Origin: Acidilobaceae archaeon
GTDB taxonomy: Archaea > Thermoproteota > Thermoprotei_A > Sulfolobales > Acidilobaceae
Assembly: GCA_027080775.1 (NCBI GenBank)
Contig: JALWPV010000028.1
Coordinates: 1-64,000, forward strand
Reading direction: 5' to 3'
Length of the DNA stretch: 64,000 nt
The notes below the pieces were generated by a model. The model was given only the letters and a program-made list of their open reading frames with translations. It was not told the origin of the DNA and made no database searches. Every line of letters begins with the position of its first letter. Position 1 is the first letter of the stretch. The position numbers were made by a program, and so were the translations under genes. Positions 17,044-26,153 of this stretch are shown here, in pieces.

Positions 17044-17592
17044 ATGGCCAAGGACGTCCACGTGGTCAAGACGGTCGAGATACCGGAGGGGGTAGAGGTC
17101 AGGGTAGATGGCGCCAGAGTCACTGTTAGGGGCCCAAAGGGGGAGCTTTCCAGGGACTTCAGCCACGCAAGAGGCGTCATCATGAGGGTTGAGGATGGAA
17201 AGTTCATCGTAGAAGCCTACTTCGCGCGCTCCCGTGAGAGGGCGCTCGTAGGCACAATAGCGGCCCACGTGAGGAACATGATCCTGGGGGTAACGAAGGG
17301 GTTCCGCTACAAGCTGAAGATCATCTACAGTCACTTCCCGATGAACGTCAAAGTCGAGGGAGATAGGGTCGTTATAAGCAACTTCCTCGGAGAGAGGGCT
17401 CCCAGGGTGGCTAGGATCCTGCCCGGGGTCAAGGTCCAGGTTAAGGGGCAGGACGTGATAGTCGAGGGAACCGATATCGAGAGGGTCGCGCAGACCGCTG
17501 CGAACATCGAGAGGGCGACTAAGATCAGCGACCTGGATAGGAGGAAGTTCATGGATGGGATATACATCTACGCACGGGAGGTGATCGAGTAA
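17044..17592 (+). CDS. rpl6: ribosomal protein L6 (uL6)
   Basis: This 182-residue large-subunit protein near the sarcin-ricin loop has two related domains. Markers: VEIPEGVEVRVDGARVTVRGPKGELSRDF and the second half YSHFPMNVKVEGDRVVISNFLGERAPRVARI. ATG 17044 follows a GGAGAGGGG stretch and the strong hairpin at 16976-17016. Its TAA overlaps the L32e ATG. Confidence 0.95.
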   Translation: MAKDVHVVKTVEIPEGVEVRVDGARVTVRGPKGELSRDFSHARGVIMRVEDGKFIVEAYFARSRERALVGTIAAHVRNMILGVTKGFRYKLKIIYSHFPMNVKVEGDRVVISNFLGERAPRVARILPGVKVQVKGQDVIVEGTDIERVAQTAANIERATKISDLDRRKFMDGIYIYAREVIE

Positions 17593-18020
17593 TGAGCGAG
17601 CGCTCTGGGAGGGAGGAGGTTCTCAGGGCCCTCAGGGAGCGTAGGAGGCTTCAGAGGCGCATGTGGAGGGAGAGGAGGAGTAGGCCGGTGTTTCTCAGGT
17701 ACCTCTCGTGGAGGTTCTGGAAGTTCGAGAGGAGGGAGTACTGGAGGAAGCCCAAGGGCAACGATAACAAGATGCGCCTTCAACTCAAGGGCTACCCGCC
17801 CATAGTTAAGGTCGGCTACCGGACCCCCGCCAGCTTCAGGGGCCTCCACCCAAGCGGCCTGGAGCCTGTGGTCGTGCATTCGGAGAGGGACCTGGAGGGC
17901 CTGGAGCCGGGGAGGCATATAGTCTATATAGCCTCGACTGTGGGCCTGCGGAAGCGCTTAGAGCTTATCAGAGCGGCCCGGGAGAGGGGGCTGAGGGTGG
18001 CTAACGCGGGGGCTGTGTAG
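17592..18020 (+). CDS. rpl32e: ribosomal protein L32e (eL32)
   Basis: This 142-residue archaeal/eukaryotic large-subunit protein has the signature PVFLRYLSWRFWKFER...WRKPKGNDNKMRLQLKGYPPIVKVGYRTP and LHPSGLEPVVVHSERDLEGL. The N-terminal 25 residues are Arg-rich. ATG 17592 overlaps the L6 stop (TAATG). Confidence 0.94.
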   Translation: MSERSGREEVLRALRERRRLQRRMWRERRSRPVFLRYLSWRFWKFERREYWRKPKGNDNKMRLQLKGYPPIVKVGYRTPASFRGLHPSGLEPVVVHSERDLEGLEPGRHIVYIASTVGLRKRLELIRAARERGLRVANAGAV

Positions 18021-18022
18021 CG

Positions 18023-18478
18023 ATGGACTACAGGCTGCAGAGGAGGCTCGCAGCAGAGCTGCTGGGGGTAGGAGAGAGCAGGATATGGATAAACCCGGAT
18101 CCCGAGTACGCCGAGGACATAGAGCAGGCCCTGACGAGGAGGGACGTCGAGAACCTCATAAAGAGGGGGCTGATAAGGGTCCTACCAGCCAAGGGCAACG
18201 CACACAGGTGGCTGGAGAGGCGCAGGCAGAGGGCTAAGGGCAGGAGGAGGGGGCCAGGTAAGAGGAAGGGCCCCGCCACCGCGAGGAGTGACCCCAAGGA
18301 GGAGTGGATGCATAGGATCAGGAGGATACGCCGCTACCTGAGGTGGCTCAGAGACCACGGCGTCATAGACAGGCGGACATACAGGAGGCTCTATAGGCTC
18401 GCCAAGGGAGGAGCATTCAGGAGCCTCTCAGCCCTCAGGAAGCACCTCGAGGAGGAGGGGGTAATCAAGCAGGGGTGA
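18023..18478 (+). CDS. rpl19e: ribosomal protein L19e (eL19)
   Basis: This 151-residue all-helical protein has RRLAAELLGVGESRIWINPDPEYAEDIEQALTRRDVENLIKRGLI followed by the Arg/Gly-rich linker GRRRGPGKRKG and the helix RIRRIRRYLRWLRDHGVIDRRTYRRLYRLAKGGAF. It forms a bridge region of the archaeal large subunit. Two bases separate it from L32e. Confidence 0.95.
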   Translation: MDYRLQRRLAAELLGVGESRIWINPDPEYAEDIEQALTRRDVENLIKRGLIRVLPAKGNAHRWLERRRQRAKGRRRGPGKRKGPATARSDPKEEWMHRIRRIRRYLRWLRDHGVIDRRTYRRLYRLAKGGAFRSLSALRKHLEEEGVIKQG

Positions 18479-18484
18479 CGAGCC

Positions 18485-19120
18485 ATGGGCCACGGCCCGA
18501 GGTATAGGGTCCCCTGGAGGAGGCGCAGGGAGGGCAAGACCAACTACTACAAGAGGCTCAAGCTCATTAGGAGCGGCAGGCCCCGCCTCGTGGTTAGGAG
18601 GACGAATAAGTACATCATAGTCCAGGTGGCCGAGGCCAGGATAGTGGGCGACCATATGATAGCTGTTGCCCACAGCAGGGAGCTAGTCAAGAGGTACGGG
18701 TGGCTCGGAGGCACCGCCAACACCAGCGCCGCCTACCTAACCGGGTTCCTAGCAGCCCTGAGGGCGCGGAGGGCTGGCGTGGAGGAGGCAGTGCTAGACA
18801 TAGGCCTAGCAACCCCCACCCCGGGCAGCAGGGTCTTCGCCGCTCTCAAGGGAGCGCTCGACGCTGGCCTGAGGGTGCCCCACTCACCCGAGATACTGCC
18901 AAGCGAGGATAGGATCCGGGGAGTCCACATAGCCGAGTGGGCCTCCAAGCTGGCTGAGAGTGATAGGGAGAGGTATGAGCGCCTATTCAGCAAGTACCTA
19001 TCGAGGGGCCTGCGCCCAGAGGACCTCCCAGCACACTTCGACGAGGTCCTCTCGAGGATACGCGAGGAGTACTCGGACCTCCTGGCGGAGAAGAGTGAGG
19101 CTGTTGGAGGTGGTGAGTAG
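18485..19120 (+). CDS. rpl18: ribosomal protein L18 (uL18)
   Basis: This 211-residue 5S rRNA-binding protein belongs to the longer archaeal L18/L5e type. Features: [33 protein letters not shown] and [48 protein letters not shown], then the [17 protein letters not shown] segment. It follows L19e after six bases. Confidence 0.95.
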   Translation: MGHGPRYRVPWRRRREGKTNYYKRLKLIRSGRPRLVVRRTNKYIIVQVAEARIVGDHMIAVAHSRELVKRYGWLGGTANTSAAYLTGFLAALRARRAGVEEAVLDIGLATPTPGSRVFAALKGALDAGLRVPHSPEILPSEDRIRGVHIAEWASKLAESDRERYERLFSKYLSRGLRPEDLPAHFDEVLSRIREEYSDLLAEKSEAVGGGE

Positions 19121-19122
19121 GG

Positions 19123-19797
19123 ATGGCTAGGGGTAGGAGGAGGTCGTCGGGGCCTCGGCCCGCGGTGAGCCCCCCGGAGGTCCTCGAGGCTTGGGAGCCG
19201 AGGACTCGAGTGGGGCGCATGGTTAAGGAGGGCAAGATCACGAGTATAGACGAGATCTTCAAGATGAACATGCCTATACTAGAGCCTGAGATAGTGGACA
19301 TACTCCTACCCGACCTCAAGCACGAGGTGATCGACGTCAGCATAGTGCAGAAGATGACTGACGCTGGCAGGATAACGAGGTTCAGGGCGGTAGTCGTGGT
19401 CGGCAACGGCGACGGCTACGTGGGTCTAGGCAAGGGCAAGGCCAGGCAGTTCAGGTTCGCCATAGAGAAGGCGATAAGGAACGCGAAGCTCAACATAACA
19501 CCCGTGAGGAGGGGCTGCGGGAGCTGGGAGTGCACCTGCGGGGAGCCCCACAGCGTGCCCTTCACCGTTAGGGGCAAGAGCGGCAGCGTCGAGGTCATAC
19601 TGAAGCCCGCCCCTAAGGGCACAGGCCTAGTCGCCGGGGACGTAGCGAAGACTGTGCTCAGGATGGCCGGTATAAGGGACGTCTGGAGCTTCACAAAGGG
19701 CGAGACGAGGACCAGCTACAACTTCGCCAGGGCAACATACCTAGCGCTGAGGGCGACGTACAAGTTCGTCACACCACTAGACTGGGCCAGGGTGTAG
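19123..19797 (+). CDS. rps5: ribosomal protein S5 (uS5)
   Basis: This 224-residue small-subunit protein is involved in decoding accuracy and the mRNA entry site. Double-stranded-RBD part: [44 protein letters not shown], then the archaeal Cys-rich [41 protein letters not shown]. Three Cys residues in the middle could bind metal. ATG 19123 is two bases after L18. Confidence 0.95.
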   Translation: MARGRRRSSGPRPAVSPPEVLEAWEPRTRVGRMVKEGKITSIDEIFKMNMPILEPEIVDILLPDLKHEVIDVSIVQKMTDAGRITRFRAVVVVGNGDGYVGLGKGKARQFRFAIEKAIRNAKLNITPVRRGCGSWECTCGEPHSVPFTVRGKSGSVEVILKPAPKGTGLVAGDVAKTVLRMAGIRDVWSFTKGETRTSYNFARATYLALRATYKFVTPLDWARV

Positions 19798-19813
19798 CCC
19801 TCCGAGGGGGTGC

Positions 19814-20302
19814 ATGGCGGTGCCACTCTACGCTATAATAAGGATACGCGGCACAGTGGACGTCAGGCCCGACGTCGAGGCCACCCTGAGGATGCTCAGG
19901 CTTCATAGGCGCTACACGGCCTCCCTATACCATAGCAGCTTGCCCGGCATCGAGGGCATGCTTAGGAAGGTCGAGAACTGGGCCACGTGGGGTGAGATAG
20001 ACGTTGACACCCTCACGGAGCTGCTCAGGAGGAGGGGTAGGCTACTCGGCGAGAAGCCCATAAACGACCTGTGGGTGGCCGAGAAACTCAAGATACTGGG
20101 TGGAGTCGAAGAACTCGCCAGGAAACTGGTCGAGGGCGAGATACACTATCACAAGCTGGAGAAGTACGGTGTGAAGCCCTTCTTCAGGCTCCACCCCCCG
20201 CGCGGGGGGTTTAAGGGCTCAATAAAGAAGCACTACAAAGTAGGCGGGGAGCTGGGATACCGGGGCGAGGCAATAAACGACCTGATTAGGAGGATGCTCT
20301 AG
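19814..20302 (+). CDS. rpl30: ribosomal protein L30 (uL30)
   Basis: This 162-residue protein is the long archaeal L30. It starts YAIIRIRGTVDVRPDVEATLRMLRLHRRYTASLYHSSLPGIEGMLRKVENWATWGEI and ends with FRLHPPRGGFKGSIKKHYKVGGELGYRG. The start is ATG 19814, preceded by GAGGGGGTG. Confidence 0.95.
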   Translation: MAVPLYAIIRIRGTVDVRPDVEATLRMLRLHRRYTASLYHSSLPGIEGMLRKVENWATWGEIDVDTLTELLRRRGRLLGEKPINDLWVAEKLKILGGVEELARKLVEGEIHYHKLEKYGVKPFFRLHPPRGGFKGSIKKHYKVGGELGYRGEAINDLIRRML

Positions 20303-20323
20303 CGCCCCGGGGGTGCCTGCAGC

Positions 20324-20791
20324 ATGGTGGTCCGGAGGAGGAGGAAGTCGAGGAAGCTTAGGGGTAGAACCCGGACTATGGGCTGGGGCAGGATAGGCCA
20401 GCACAGGAAGAGCGGCAGCAGGGGAGGCTTCGGCGCGGCTGGGATGCATAAGCACAGGTGGACCTGGGTCATAAAGTACGCTCCCACATGGTTCGGGAAG
20501 AAGGGCTTTAACCCACCAAGGATAAGGGCTGGCTACAGGCCTGCCACAATAAACCTTGGGGAGCTGCAGGAGCTAGTTGATAAGCTGGTCACCAGGGGAG
20601 AGGCGAAGAGGGAAGATGGACTAATAGTTGTGGACCTCCAATCAATGGGCATACACAAGCTGCTCGGCCGGGGAACGGTGAGAACTCCCTTGAAGGTCAT
20701 AGTCCTCTACGCTAGCGAGCAGGCAATCCAGAAGATACAGGAGGCTGGCGGGACTGTAGTTCTAACAGCCGCTTCCCAGGCGGAGGAGTAA
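20324..20791 (+). CDS. rpl15: ribosomal protein L15 (uL15)
   Basis: This 155-residue protein has the Gly/Arg-rich archaeal start [43 protein letters not shown] and the rRNA-binding C-terminus. It is last in the cluster. In many archaea secY follows L15; here a gap and the convergent citrate synthase gene follow instead. No clear poly-T terminator was seen directly downstream, although a short imperfect hairpin occurs near 20900. Confidence 0.95.
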   Translation: MVVRRRRKSRKLRGRTRTMGWGRIGQHRKSGSRGGFGAAGMHKHRWTWVIKYAPTWFGKKGFNPPRIRAGYRPATINLGELQELVDKLVTRGEAKREDGLIVVDLQSMGIHKLLGRGTVRTPLKVIVLYASEQAIQKIQEAGGTVVLTAASQAEE

Positions 20792-20965
20792 AGTTAGAGG
20801 CGCTAACCCCGCCGTCCCCTGCTCCCCTATACAGATACTCTAGGCGCCTTAAGCCCCATTTCATATGACATGCAATCTCTCCTAGCTGGCAGTATGGGGG
20901 ATCCCTGTAGGGCTCCAGTGTCGATGGTGTGCACAGCTATAGAGAGAGCAGGAGAGGAATAGGAG

Positions 20966-20970
20966 AAAAA
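20966..20970 (-). terminator. T5 run downstream of citrate synthase
   Basis: Read on the minus strand, TTTTT occurs about 43 bases after the citrate synthase stop. Archaeal terminators are often simple T runs, so this is a plausible end of that transcript. Confidence 0.3.
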
Positions 20971-21012
20971 GTTACCTACTATAAGTCTATGATGTAGGAG
21001 GGTCTCCCGGGG

Positions 21013-22215
21013 CTACTTCTTGCAGCGCTCCTCGAGCGGCACGTACTTGAGGCCAGTCGGGCCGACATACTTCTCGGTGGGCCTTATTATCTTGTTGTTC
21101 TTTACCTGCTCGATGTAGTGGGATGTCCAGCCGACTATCCTGCCCATAGCGAAGATCGGCGTGTACATTGGTATTGGTATGCCTAGCTGGTAGTAGAGGA
21201 CGCCGGTGTAGAAGTCTATGTTGGCTGGGAGCTTCTTCTCCCTCCACATCACCTCCTCGGCCTTCTTCAGCACCTTTAGCCAGAACTCGCCGTCGGGCAG
21301 CTGCTTTATGAACTTGGCGGCTACGTCGGTCCTGGGGTCGTGTATCTTGTAGACCCTGTGGCCGAAGCCCATTATCTTCTCCTTCCTGGCTAGCTTCTGG
21401 AGCAGGTACTCCTCTATGTACTCCTCTAGGGGCTTCCCTGCCTTCTCGGCCTGCTCCTTAGCCTCGAGCAGCATCTGCATGGCCTTCTCGTTGGCGCCGC
21501 CGTGTAGCGGGCCCTTCAGGGCTCCGATGCCGCCGGCAATGGCGCTGTACATGTCGCTGAGGGTGCTGGCGATGACCCTCACGGTGAACGTGCTGGCGTT
21601 GAAGCCGTGGTCCATGTAGAGGACGAGGCTGGACTCGAAGGCCCTCGCCTCTAGGTCGCTCGGCATCCTGCCTATGATCATCCTGAGGGCGTCCTTGGCG
21701 TGGTCTAGGTTGGGGTCGGGCCTAATGAATGTGCCATTGTGGGCTAGGTGCCAGCCAGCCGTGAAGACCACGGGTATGGCGGCTATCAGCCTGAGGGCGT
21801 GCTCGTAGAGGAAGTCGTCGTCGAACCTCCACTCGGGGGCGTAGTACTGGCCTAGTAGGGTGACGGCGTAGCTACCGTAGTACATGGGGTGCGTCTTAGC
21901 GGCGAGTTTGAGGGCGTCGAACACCTTCTCGGGTACCTGGGCCCTGTAGGTGTCTATCTTCCTCTTAATCTCCCTAAGCTCGTCCTCACAGGGCAGGTGG
22001 CCGTAGAGGAAGAGGTGAGCCGCCTCATAGAAGCTGGCATGCTCGCCTATGTCGGCAATCGTGTACCCGCGGTAGATCGTGTGCTGGCCCGTCGGGTCGA
22101 CACCGCTTATAGTCGTGGTGTCGGGCACAACGTTGTAGAGGCCCTTAGGCACTATAATGTACCTCCCGAGGGGTCCCTCCTCGTACTTACACTCAACCTC
22201 TATTCTCTTAGCCAT
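21013..22215 (-). CDS. gltA: citrate synthase
   Basis: This 400-residue archaeal-length enzyme condenses oxaloacetate and acetyl-CoA into citrate; 2-methylcitrate activity cannot be excluded from sequence. Catalytic residues: His in GPLHGGANE, His in MGFGHRVYK and Asp in PANIDFYTG. The start is ATG 22215; TTG 22224 is three codons upstream. The TATA box at 22252-22260 sits about 40 bases upstream. The gene converges on the r-protein operon and is divergent from the ketopantoate reductase gene. Confidence 0.95.
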   Translation of the reverse strand: MAKRIEVECKYEEGPLGRYIIVPKGLYNVVPDTTTISGVDPTGQHTIYRGYTIADIGEHASFYEAAHLFLYGHLPCEDELREIKRKIDTYRAQVPEKVFDALKLAAKTHPMYYGSYAVTLLGQYYAPEWRFDDDFLYEHALRLIAAIPVVFTAGWHLAHNGTFIRPDPNLDHAKDALRMIIGRMPSDLEARAFESSLVLYMDHGFNASTFTVRVIASTLSDMYSAIAGGIGALKGPLHGGANEKAMQMLLEAKEQAEKAGKPLEEYIEEYLLQKLARKEKIMGFGHRVYKIHDPRTDVAAKFIKQLPDGEFWLKVLKKAEEVMWREKKLPANIDFYTGVLYYQLGIPIPMYTPIFAMGRIVGWTSHYIEQVKNNKIIRPTEKYVGPTGLKYVPLEERCKK

Positions 22216-22251
22216 TCCACTCAACCCCCTTGGGGCCGGGGTATAGGAACC

Positions 22252-22260
22252 TCATATATG
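22252..22260 (-). promoter_or_regulatory. TATA box of citrate synthase
   Basis: On the minus strand CATATATGA lies about 40 bases before ATG 22215. A second AT-rich patch (ATATATC, 22261-22267) abuts it and could serve the divergent reductase gene. Confidence 0.45.
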
Positions 22261-22333
22261 GATATATTCCTACGTACCCGTCCTACTTGACAGAGCCTAA
22301 TGGGCAATTCAAATACGGCGCGGGTGCCAGTAC

Positions 22334-23275
22334 ATGGCTCCAACATGCATAGTAGGCGCGGGAGCCATAGGCTCGGCCCTAGCATCCCTAATGGAGGCCA
22401 ATGGGTGCGATTATAGCCTCTACTCGCGAAGCCCAGGCCCTAGGATAGTCTCGAGCCCCTGGGGCCACTATAAACCGGAGGCCGTGGGCCTCCCATGGCC
22501 TCCGGGGCAATGCGAATACGCCATCCTAGCCGTGAAAGCGTATGACACCGCGCACGCCCTCAAGCTAATGCGCACATACAGGGTCGAGGCGTCAGTGCTC
22601 GTGGTGGTTCAGAACGGCCTGGGGGGCCTGGAGGAGGCCTCCAAGAGGCATAAGGGGGTAACAGCGGCTGGAGTCGCCGACTTCGGCGTGCTCAGGAGGG
22701 GCCCCACAGTACTTGTCACCGGGCTAGGGAGACTAGTGCTAGGCTGCCCCGGCTGGGATTGCACGGGTCTCCTGGATGGCCTCACCCGCTGCCTCCAGGC
22801 CGGCGGCGTTGAGGTTATCCTAGTGCCCGACATCGAGCCCTACCGCTGGCTCAAGCTGGCAATCAACGCGGCCATAAACACGGTAACAGCCATACTCGGG
22901 GAGAGTAACGGTGTCATACTCCGCAACCCATACGCTCAGAGAGCAGCCGTGGAGATCGCGAGGATCGTGGCAGAGGAGGCCCGTGAGAGGGGAGTACAGC
23001 TCGCCGGGGACGCCGTTGAGGAGACCCTGCGCGTGGCGGAGGCTACGGCCTCAAATGTAAGCTCTACTCTACAGGATCTCCTATCGGGTTCGCGGACCGA
23101 GGTCGACTACATCCTAGGCCCCCTTGCTGGGCGGGGGGAGCTTAGGCTGCTGTACCTGCTACTCAAGGCGCTGGAGGAGAGCCGCAGAGACCCAGCAGTT
23201 CGGGCCAATCAGGGCATAGCGCCGCTGCCCCAGCGAAGGCCAGGCACCCGGGCTTCCCAGCGCCCAGGGTTATGA
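22334..23275 (+). CDS. panE: 2-dehydropantoate 2-reductase (ketopantoate reductase)
   Basis: This 313-residue NAD(P)H enzyme reduces ketopantoate to pantoate for coenzyme A synthesis. The N-terminal Rossmann motif is GAGAIGSALASLM. The active-site Lys/Asn region is WLKLAINAAINTVTAILG, and the substrate loop STLQDLLSGSRTEVDYI. The C-terminal 37 residues (Arg/Pro-rich, EESRRDPAVRANQG onward) are antisense to the end of the GIY-YIG gene; this tail looks less conserved, so read-over of an original stop is possible. In crenarchaea CoA synthesis often uses this enzyme with archaeal pantoate kinase, which is not in view. Confidence 0.88.
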   Translation: MAPTCIVGAGAIGSALASLMEANGCDYSLYSRSPGPRIVSSPWGHYKPEAVGLPWPPGQCEYAILAVKAYDTAHALKLMRTYRVEASVLVVVQNGLGGLEEASKRHKGVTAAGVADFGVLRRGPTVLVTGLGRLVLGCPGWDCTGLLDGLTRCLQAGGVEVILVPDIEPYRWLKLAINAAINTVTAILGESNGVILRNPYAQRAAVEIARIVAEEARERGVQLAGDAVEETLRVAEATASNVSSTLQDLLSGSRTEVDYILGPLAGRGELRLLYLLLKALEESRRDPAVRANQGIAPLPQRRPGTRASQRPGL

Positions 23276-23717
23276 CGGCCCTGATAGCGTCAGAGCATGC
23301 TTTCACAAGGTAGAGCCTCTCTCCTCTTAGAGAGTCGCTCGCACCAAACCCATGCGCTGCCGGCTGCGCGTTCTCCTCTATGAGAAGGGCTAGATTATCC
23401 TCCCAGGGATGCCCCCAAGGCCCCACTGTCCACGCGATAGCTGCTACCAGGAAGAATCGTGAGACCGTGAGACCGTCAATATGCCACCTGAGCCTGCCGG
23501 GAGCCTCTAAGTGCCGGGAGAGCCTGGCCCTCAAGCCTTGCCCCGCCGAGCCTACATAAGCATAGAGGCGGCCGGACTCGAGTTTTACAGCACCTCTCCG
23601 TGAGGGTACATAAACGGGGCTCGTGAGGCCTCCAACCAACACGTAAACCCCGGGAGCCTTAGGCACGACATCGTAGGATCCCCGGGAGACCAGTAGAAGC
23701 GGAGCCTTCTGCCCCAT
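23163..23717 (-). CDS. DUF123 / GIY-YIG-like nuclease protein
   Basis: ATG 23717 gives 184 residues; ATG 23729 and ATG 23759 are alternatives. A TATA-like CATCTAATCC (23744-23753) favours a start near 23717. The GIY-YIG-type fold is marked by GVYVLVGGL, YAYVGSAGQGLRARLSRHL and RWHIDGLT, typical of small archaeal DUF123 proteins whose substrate is unknown. The C-terminus (GLCGSPPAP) overlaps panE by 113 bases on the opposite strand. Nuclease activity is inferred from fold only. Confidence 0.75.
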   Translation of the reverse strand: MGQKAPLLLVSRGSYDVVPKAPGVYVLVGGLTSPVYVPSRRGAVKLESGRLYAYVGSAGQGLRARLSRHLEAPGRLRWHIDGLTVSRFFLVAAIAWTVGPWGHPWEDNLALLIEENAQPAAHGFGASDSLRGERLYLVKACSDAIRAVITLGAGKPGCLAFAGAAALCPDWPELLGLCGSPPAP

Positions 23718-23883
23718 GCCACCACCCATAACTGGCGCCCCCCGGATTAGATGGCACATGGCACAAGCGTACTTTCGGTTATCCCTTCGAGCAGGAGTAT
23801 ACCATAGCAGGGCGTCTATACCGAGGGACGCGGACTAATATGCCGCACGCCACCGTATCCCCGGCTAAGGGGGCTATCAAGGG

Positions 23884-25008
23884 GTGGCGGTCTCAGCGGG
23901 CGTTGAAGCTCTACTACTCTACCTGCTGGCATGGCTTCTGGCCACAGCCGCCTTTAGGGGTAGGAGGGGCAGGCTCGAGGTCTCGCCTGTAGCGGTGCTT
24001 CTCAGGTTTAGAGCTCAGCTGGGGCCGTGGAGAGGCAGGCTTGCCCGGGGAGTCTCGCTGGCAGGGTACGCCTCAGTGGCGCTGGCCTACCTTGTGATGG
24101 GGCTCTTCTACTACCTGATGCTAGCCACGTTCTGGGTCAAGTACGTGGCCAGGCCTCCGGGGGCTTCTGGGTTAGGGGTTGTCCCCCTCATACCAGGCGT
24201 CACGGTGCCGCTGAGCGTTCTACCTCACGTCCTGATTGCTCTGGGCATAGCCGCCGCCCTCCACGAGCTGGCCCATGCCGTCGCCGCTAGGGCCGAGGGG
24301 CTGAGTGTAAAGAATGTTGGTCTAGCACTCTTCATATTCGTTCCCGCCGCATTCGTAGAGCTAGACGAGGAAGAGCTGGCACGGGCTCCCTTGGCCTCGA
24401 AGCTTAAGGTTTACTCTGCAGGGGTTACGGCCAACGTGATACTCTACCTGTTATTCCTAGGCCTAGCGGGCGCCCTGCCCTGCACGACGCTCTCCCATGG
24501 AGTCTCGGTGATAAGTGTGGCGCCCAACTCGCCGGCGGCAAACGCCACCATCGCTGGGCTACCCGGCCATGGCCTTCAGAAGGGCGACGTAATCATAGGC
24601 GTGAACGGCGTTAGGGTGTACTGTATCAAGCAGCTAGCCGCCGCCTTCGAGAGGGCCGGTGTGAAGGAACCGGGGAGGGCGGTGAACCTTACACTCTATA
24701 TAATCAGGAACGGCAAACCATACACCGTGTATATATACAAGCCCGCTAACCACACGCTGATAGGCATAACGATAATTGACAAATACACCACGGCCGGCCT
24801 TCTCGTCTACTCATCCATAATGCTGAACCTAGCTCTAGCACTCATAAACGCGGGCCCCCTATTCATAACAGACGGTGCGAAGATGCTGGACGAGCCCCTC
24901 AGCAAGCTTGCAGGCCAGCAGGGTAGGCTCGTATCAGCCGGGATCCAGGCTGCAACGCTACTCCTGATATTCTCCCTGCTAACACTAAAGCCTATACTAC
25001 CAGGCTAG
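23884..25008 (+). CDS. site-2-type membrane metalloprotease with PDZ domain
   Basis: This 374-residue integral membrane protein has hydrophobic segments near residues 5-22, 55-80, 112-135 and 182-198, and C-terminal segments near 305-325 and 350-370. The zinc motif is H127-E-L-A-H (HELAHAVAARAEG) and the second motif NAGPLFITDG supplies the third ligand Asp. A PDZ-like domain sits at about 205-290 (ISVAPNSPAANA, KGDVIIGVNGVRV). This family cuts transmembrane anchors of regulators or clears signal peptides. The start is GTG 23884 after TATA-like ACTAATATG (23836-23844). The next gene encodes an unknown membrane protein. Confidence 0.88.
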   Translation: MAVSAGVEALLLYLLAWLLATAAFRGRRGRLEVSPVAVLLRFRAQLGPWRGRLARGVSLAGYASVALAYLVMGLFYYLMLATFWVKYVARPPGASGLGVVPLIPGVTVPLSVLPHVLIALGIAAALHELAHAVAARAEGLSVKNVGLALFIFVPAAFVELDEEELARAPLASKLKVYSAGVTANVILYLLFLGLAGALPCTTLSHGVSVISVAPNSPAANATIAGLPGHGLQKGDVIIGVNGVRVYCIKQLAAAFERAGVKEPGRAVNLTLYIIRNGKPYTVYIYKPANHTLIGITIIDKYTTAGLLVYSSIMLNLALALINAGPLFITDGAKMLDEPLSKLAGQQGRLVSAGIQAATLLLIFSLLTLKPILPG

Positions 25009-25055
25009 CACCCCGCCCTACTTAACCCCAATACTCCCGCAGGATCCCGCGGGGC

Positions 25056-25721
25056 TTGGGCAGAGTGGGTAAGAGTAGGGGAAGGCTGATAGGAGAGGCT
25101 CTACTGCTCCTCTTCATAGCTGGCCTGGCCATGGCAGGCTTTCACGCGGCCTACAAGCACTCCCAAGTCGGCCAGGGCTTCACCTGTCAGGGCGGGGGCC
25201 ACTACAAGATAGGGCCTGGCAGCCTGACCCTAAGCTACTCGTACAGCGACACACTCTGCGGCCTCTATGGTGTTCATTTTAATAGAACGATTTCACTCGG
25301 CCCCGGTGAGTCTTGCTTAAGCCCTCCGGGAGAGGTGATGGCCTTCGACGCTCACGGGCATCCCGTGCTACCGGGTGCGAGGAGCGGGTACGCTAGTGTC
25401 CCGCTCGGCGTGAGGCCGGCCTACGTGTACGAGAGGCAGGGTGTCTTCGCAGCGTCGGCCTGCATGCCGATACCCGTCCAGGGCAGGGTGGTAGCATATT
25501 ACGATAAGGAGACTGGCGTCCTCCTTAAGGCTACAGCCTACGTCGAGCTTAACGGGCACAACTACGCTGTTAGAGAGCTAGACCTGAGAGGCTACACGAT
25601 AAACTCTGGAGGCTCTAGCATAGCCTCCTCGCCCCTGTGGGGCCTCCTCTACGCCGCCACCATCGGGGTCAGCGGCGCGACCATAGCCATTGCTGTGAAG
25701 AAGCTGCTCGAGGCGCTCTAG
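25056..25721 (+). CDS. unknown protein with two terminal membrane segments
   Basis: This 221-residue protein has one hydrophobic segment near residues 12-31 (EALLLLFIAGLAMAGFHAAY) and another near 192-215 (LLYAATIGVSGATIAIAV). The domain between them has several Cys (TCQGG, TLCG, SCLS, SACM) and an N-glycosylation-type site (NRT), so it probably faces outside. No family is recognised. TTG 25056 or GTG 25065 may start it; a TATA-like ACTTAACC lies at 25019-25026. It follows the site-2 protease gene by 47 bases and might be a partner or substrate, which is only inference. Confidence 0.7.
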   Translation: MGRVGKSRGRLIGEALLLLFIAGLAMAGFHAAYKHSQVGQGFTCQGGGHYKIGPGSLTLSYSYSDTLCGLYGVHFNRTISLGPGESCLSPPGEVMAFDAHGHPVLPGARSGYASVPLGVRPAYVYERQGVFAASACMPIPVQGRVVAYYDKETGVLLKATAYVELNGHNYAVRELDLRGYTINSGGSSIASSPLWGLLYAATIGVSGATIAIAVKKLLEAL

Positions 25722-25739
25722 GCTCACATGCCTGGGGCT

Positions 25740-26153
25740 CTAGAGGCACCTGACAGCGCACTCCTCCAGTCCTGCTTCCCGGTCTCTGGGCTTGTAGGCA
25801 GCGATGCCTAGGGGCGAGGCTATAACCCATATGATTGGCCAGAGCCTCATGTTCTCAATGTCCCGGCTGGAGGGCTTCGGCGGCCCAGTGGGGTGGGTGT
25901 GGAAGACTCCAACAACATCCACTCCCAGGCTCCAAGCAGCCCTATGGGCGGCCACCACGTCTAGGGGATTGGACTCGAAGGCACCCGGCTCGGCGGCAGC
26001 GTTCTCGACGGCGTAGTATGCAGCCACCCTAGAAGCGCCCCGGGCGCTCGTGTAGCCTATCAGGAAGCCCACCCTCTCAGGCAGGCCTAGGCCCGCCAGC
26101 AGGAGTAGGAGCCTGCAGAGGGGGCCTAGTTCAACTAAGCATCCACCACTCAC
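25740..26153 (-). CDS. JAMM/MPN+ metallopeptidase-like protein
   Basis: This 137-residue protein has the JAMM motif: upstream Glu in LPERVGFLIG, then H-x-H-P (FHTHPTGPPKPSSRD) with the final Asp ten residues after the second His. Such archaeal proteins can remove ubiquitin-like SAMP tags, or act on Cys-linked substrates. It starts with GTG 26153, overlapping the TGA of the upstream phosphoesterase gene, so the two are coupled. The N-terminus is very Leu-rich. The substrate is unknown. Confidence 0.82.
   Translation of the reverse strand: MSGGCLVELGPLCRLLLLLAGLGLPERVGFLIGYTSARGASRVAAYYAVENAAAEPGAFESNPLDVVAAHRAAWSLGVDVVGVFHTHPTGPPKPSSRDIENMRLWPIIWVIASPLGIAAYKPRDREAGLEECAVRCL

Noticed and set aside
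20792-21012. tRNA or C/D-box RNA in the gap after L15
   Set aside because: No T-loop or cloverleaf can be formed and only an imperfect C-box-like ATGATGT is seen, without a D box at a fitting distance.
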